Assembly: GCA_047616325.1 (NCBI GenBank)
Contig: JBLHGN010000182.1
Coordinates: 1 to 7,440 of the forward strand
Length of the DNA: 7,440 nucleotides
Direction of reading: 5' to 3'
DNA from: JBLHGN01 sp047616325
GTDB lineage: Bacteria; Pseudomonadota; Gammaproteobacteria; Pseudomonadales; Cellvibrionaceae
In this document: positions 5,465-7,440 of the stretch, piece after piece
Numbering within the stretch: the first letter of the stretch is position 1
Layout: each line of letters starts with the position of its first letter
Position numbers and translations under genes: made by a program
The notes under the pieces: model-generated
What the model saw: the letters and a program-made list of their open reading frames with translations, nothing else
What the model was told of the DNA's origin: nothing
Databases searched by the model: none

Positions 5465-7294
5465 ATGTGCGGCATTGTCGGTGCGGTAAGCGAAAGAAAT
5501 GTAATTAAAATATTAATCGAAGGTCTGCGCCGACTGGAATACAGGGGCTACGATTCCGCAGGAGTCGCCATTATCGACAATGCCGGCGCGCTGCTGCTTA
5601 ATCGCGCGGTGGGAAAAGTGCAAGAATTGGCGGACCTAGTTGAGCGATCTCCGATGTCGGGTGGCACGGGTATAGCCCACACACGCTGGGCCACTCACGG
5701 CGTGCCCAACGAAGCCAATGCGCATCCGCATATTTCCGGCAATATCACGGTAGTTCACAACGGCATTATCGAAAACTACAAAGCCCTAAAAGAAGAGCTG
5801 CAGGCGCAAGGCTATACCTTCAATTCCGATACCGACACCGAAACCATTGCCCACCTTCTGCACCTGAACTACGCCAGCACCGGCGATCTATTCACCGCTT
5901 TACAGCTTACCATCAAAAAACTTAAAGGCGCCTATGGTCTGTCTGTGGTGTGTGCCGATAACCCTGAATTGTTGTTGGGCACCCGTAGTGGTAGCCCCTT
6001 GGTTATTGGCCTCGGCATCGACGAAAACTTTCTCGCCTCAGACCCGTTGGCGCTGCGCCAAATCACCGACAAATTTATCTACCTGGAAGAAGGCGACGTA
6101 GTGCGTCTGAAAAAAGACAGTGTGGAAATATTCGACGTCGACTTCAACCCTATAACTCGGAAAGAAGTGACCATTTCCGATACCAGCGATGCTGCCGACA
6201 AAGGCGAGTACCGCCACTACATGCTCAAAGAAATATACGAGCAACCGCAGGCTATTGCCAACACGCTCGAGGGGCGGTTGGGAGCAACCACAGTACTGGA
6301 AGAAATATTTGGCGCCGGTGCGGGGGAAATGCTGGCGAAGGTCGAAAACGTACAAATTGTTGCCTGTGGTACCAGTTATCACGCGGGCCTCATTGCTAAA
6401 TTTGCGATAGAAGACTGGGCCGGTATACCCTGTTTGGTGGACATCGCATCGGAGTACCGCTACCGCAAAGTAATCACGCCAAAAAACGCGCTCTTTGTAT
6501 CCATCAGTCAATCTGGGGAAACCGCCGACACTTTGGCTGCCCTTAGAAAAGCCAAAAGCTCGGGCTACCTGTCGGCAATGACCATCTGCAATGTAGCTAA
6601 CAGCTCACTCGTACGCGAATCGGAATTCCGCTTGATGACGCGAGCAGGATCGGAAATAGGTGTCGCCTCCACCAAAGCCTTCACCACGCAAATAGTCGCA
6701 CTACAAATTTTGGCCTTGGCGCTAGGTAAGACCAGGGGCTTAAGCACTGAAAAAGAACACGAATTAGTGCTTGCGCTAAAACAACTGCCGAGTATTTGCG
6801 AAAAGGTATTGGCGTTGGATGAAGCCATAGAAAAAATCAGCGAACACTTTGTAGAAAAGCACCATGCACTTTTTCTGGGACGCGGCGTTCAGTATCCCGT
6901 GGCGATGGAGGGTGCATTAAAACTTAAAGAAATTTCCTATATTCACGCCGAAGCCTATCCCGCAGGTGAATTAAAACACGGGCCACTGGCACTTGTAGAT
7001 AGCGACATGCCTGTTATAACCGTAGCGCCGAGTAACGAGTTACTCGAAAAATTAAAATCAAACCTGGAAGAAGTGCAGGCACGGGGCGGTAAGCTGTACG
7101 TTTTTGCCGATCACGACGCTGGTTTTACCGCCGATGAAAACACCGTAGTATTTAATGTTCCACATGTGCCGCCATGTTTAGAAGCTCTGGTATATACTCT
7201 ACCCCTGCAATTATTGTCTTACCATGTAGCGGTAATGCGCGGCACCGATGTGGACCAACCGAGAAACCTCGCAAAATCTGTGACCGTGGAGTAA
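5465..7294 (+). CDS. glmS: Glutamine--fructose-6-phosphate aminotransferase (isomerising)
   Basis: The enzyme converts fructose 6-phosphate and glutamine to glucosamine 6-phosphate and glutamate, the first step to UDP-GlcNAc for peptidoglycan and lipopolysaccharide. Its 609 residues equal the E. coli length. The N-terminal glutaminase domain (2-240) starts with the nucleophile Cys2 in MCGIVGAV, then HTRWATHG (72-79), HNGIIENY (98-105) and D124. Two SIS sugar-isomerase domains follow, with CGTSYHAG (301-308), SQSGET (348-353), VASTKAFTTQ (400-409), E489, KHGPL with H505, and K604 near the C-terminus; all key residues are present. GGGAG at 5454-5458, six bases before the ATG, fixes the start. 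The 39-bp gap after glmR shows no promoter or riboswitch-sized leader, so co-transcription with glmR is likely. Confidence 0.98.
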   Translation: MCGIVGAVSERNVIKILIEGLRRLEYRGYDSAGVAIIDNAGALLLNRAVGKVQELADLVERSPMSGGTGIAHTRWATHGVPNEANAHPHISGNITVVHNGIIENYKALKEELQAQGYTFNSDTDTETIAHLLHLNYASTGDLFTALQLTIKKLKGAYGLSVVCADNPELLLGTRSGSPLVIGLGIDENFLASDPLALRQITDKFIYLEEGDVVRLKKDSVEIFDVDFNPITRKEVTISDTSDAADKGEYRHYMLKEIYEQPQAIANTLEGRLGATTVLEEIFGAGAGEMLAKVENVQIVACGTSYHAGLIAKFAIEDWAGIPCLVDIASEYRYRKVITPKNALFVSISQSGETADTLAALRKAKSSGYLSAMTICNVANSSLVRESEFRLMTRAGSEIGVASTKAFTTQIVALQILALALGKTRGLSTEKEHELVLALKQLPSICEKVLALDEAIEKISEHFVEKHHALFLGRGVQYPVAMEGALKLKEISYIHAEAYPAGELKHGPLALVDSDMPVITVAPSNELLEKLKSNLEEVQARGGKLYVFADHDAGFTADENTVVFNVPHVPPCLEALVYTLPLQLLSYHVAVMRGTDVDQPRNLAKSVTVE

Positions 7295-7320
7295 AGTCTT
7301 GTCTTTTAACCTGAATTCCT
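7259..7320 (+). other. Candidate attTn7 attachment site, apparently empty
   Basis: The last 36 bases of glmS (7259-7294), coding for QPRNLAKSVTVE and the stop, correspond to the segment that TnsD of Tn7 binds in E. coli and agree closely with the E. coli sequence as remembered. Tn7 inserts about 25 bp beyond the glmS stop, near 7319 here. Neither Tn7 end (beginning TGTGGGCGGACAA) is seen in the remaining sequence. Tn7-like elements elsewhere in the species remain possible. Confidence 0.55.
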
Positions 7321-7402
7321 TAGTTGGATCGTAGCGAATGTGGCTAATGCCTTGAATGTAAAGTGAACAACGCTTTAGCTTCAACTAGGCAGACGTAGTC
7401 GT

Positions 7403-7431
7403 TTCAACAGAGGAGCTTAGGTTTATATAAT
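7403..7431 (+). promoter_or_regulatory. Promoter-like sequence at the right edge
   Basis: A perfect TATAAT (7426-7431) lies 17 bp after TTCAAC (7403-7408), a poor -35. It is followed by the GC-rich GGCCGCC, as seen at growth-controlled stable RNA promoters. The same place contains ATG at 7430-7432 followed by two GCC codons, so a coding start cannot be excluded, though no well-spaced ribosome binding site is present. The rest of the 146-bp stretch after glmS shows no clear terminator. Confidence 0.35.
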
Positions 7432-7440
7432 GGCCGCCTG

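Noticed and set aside
6038..6511. 157-residue open frame on the - strand inside glmS
   Set aside because: It lies wholly within the glmS coding sequence, has no ribosome binding site or recognisable domain, and glmS is unambiguous on the other strand.

Overview
This window looks like an ordinary chromosomal segment of a gammaproteobacterium. The proteins resemble those of the Pseudomonas / Cellvibrionaceae side of the class (Teredinibacter- or Saccharophagus-like). That placement is inference from gene content and order, remembered protein resemblance and moderate base composition; no search was run. No RNA gene, insertion sequence, CRISPR array or phage gene is visible.

Left block, + strand (1-4068). 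The window opens inside a di-haem cytochrome c4 gene, of which the second haem domain is complete. A DsbA-type thiol oxidoreductase follows, with a lipoprotein-like signal and a CGHC active site. Next comes a soluble 601-residue diguanylate cyclase with an intact GGEEF active site and RxxD inhibitory site, and 33 bp after it an Sfp-type 4'-phosphopantetheinyl transferase. The order cytochrome c4 - dsbA - GGDEF protein is, from memory, also found in Pseudomonas, with one extra gene between dsbA and the GGDEF gene in P. aeruginosa. The phosphopantetheinyl transferase appears to be a local addition and probably shares a transcript with the cyclase.

Middle (4069-4651). A stand-alone receiver protein is encoded on the - strand, convergent with the transferase gene. 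It diverges from the right block across an intergenic region that holds a good sigma70-type promoter and a cluster of TTTCG motifs, including a perfect 13-bp palindrome at the predicted transcription start. This is the clearest regulatory structure in the window.

Right block, + strand (4652-7294). A DeoR-family repressor (glmR type) lies 39 bp upstream of glmS, glucosamine-6-phosphate synthase, which makes the first dedicated precursor for peptidoglycan and lipopolysaccharide. The 3' end of glmS retains the sequence that Tn7-like elements use as attachment site, and no Tn7 end is recognised in the 146 bp that follow. The last 40 bp hold a promoter-like sequence whose gene lies outside the window.

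No clearly new multi-gene system is visible. The points most worth checking are the palindrome and TTTCG cluster upstream of glmR, the lipoprotein-type CGHC DsbA, the Lys-to-Met change in the transferase's WxxKE motif, the cyclase-transferase gene pair, and the receiver lacking the usual aromatic switch residue.
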